From Globobulimina sp. (lineage: Eukaryota > Foraminifera > Rotaliida): a stretch of 5,067 bases of DNA. The notes below the pieces were generated by a model. The model saw only the letters and a program-made list of their open reading frames with translations, was not told the DNA's origin and searched no databases. Both the position numbers and the translations under genes were made by a program. The stretch's first letter is position 1, and each line of letters starts with the position of its first letter. The DNA lies in contig PIVH01000745.1 of assembly GCA_003354225.1 (NCBI GenBank), forward strand, positions 1-5,067, given 5' to 3'. Positions 5,064 through 5,067 of this stretch are shown here, piece by piece.

Positions 5064-5067
5064 TAGA

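Noticed and set aside
1-5067. CRISPR array, tRNA, rRNA or bacterial operon features.
   Set aside because: No regularly spaced identical repeats, no tRNA cloverleaf and no conserved rRNA blocks were seen; splice-site and LINE signals indicate a eukaryotic genome.

Overview
The window looks like nuclear DNA of a eukaryote. It is AT-rich, has no run of long intact ORFs with Shine-Dalgarno sites, and holds remnants of a non-LTR (LINE-type) retrotransposon. It also has good GT-AG splice-site candidates, a Pro/Thr-repeat reading frame, a multi-pass membrane protein and a long inverted duplication. The sequence does not settle the lineage. A protist-type genome with short introns (about 45-110 nt) would fit, but that is inference.

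Layout. Positions 1-137 look like retrotransposon 3' UTR, with an AATAAA signal on the minus strand. Positions 138-404 (minus) encode the Cys/His tail typical of LINE reverse transcriptases. Positions 417-764 hold a degenerate 12-nt-type tandem array that reads as Pro-Thr repeats on the minus strand and is flanked by a direct repeat of about 40 bp. Positions 780-2120 (minus) carry a chain of protein-like fragments in changing frames, broken by stops. This is either an intron-split gene or, more likely, a decayed one, and I do not recognise its family. Positions 2308-2850 (minus) encode the segment of a LINE reverse transcriptase just after the catalytic domain. The two LINE pieces share an orientation but are separated by about 1.9 kb of apparently non-LINE sequence.

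Right half. Positions 2854-3117 (plus) are a possible two-exon small gene that begins almost where the LINE homology stops. Positions 3118-3342 hold nothing I can name. Positions 3343-3584 are a 100-bp inverted duplication (95% identical) with a 42-nt loop. Both arms encode a peptide resembling the C-terminal end of formylglycine-generating-enzyme/sulfatase-modifying-factor domains. The minus copy can be extended upstream through a phase-consistent intron to 3856. Positions 3943-4896 (minus) carry a multi-pass, perhaps seven-helix, membrane protein whose 3' part is interrupted. Positions 4935-5063 are a cluster of inverted and direct repeats resembling a small mobile-element end or a MITE.

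No pathway links these genes. The window reads as accessory, repeat-rich, decaying sequence around one or two possible host genes. I see no convincing new biological system. The inverted coding duplication is the most distinctive structure.
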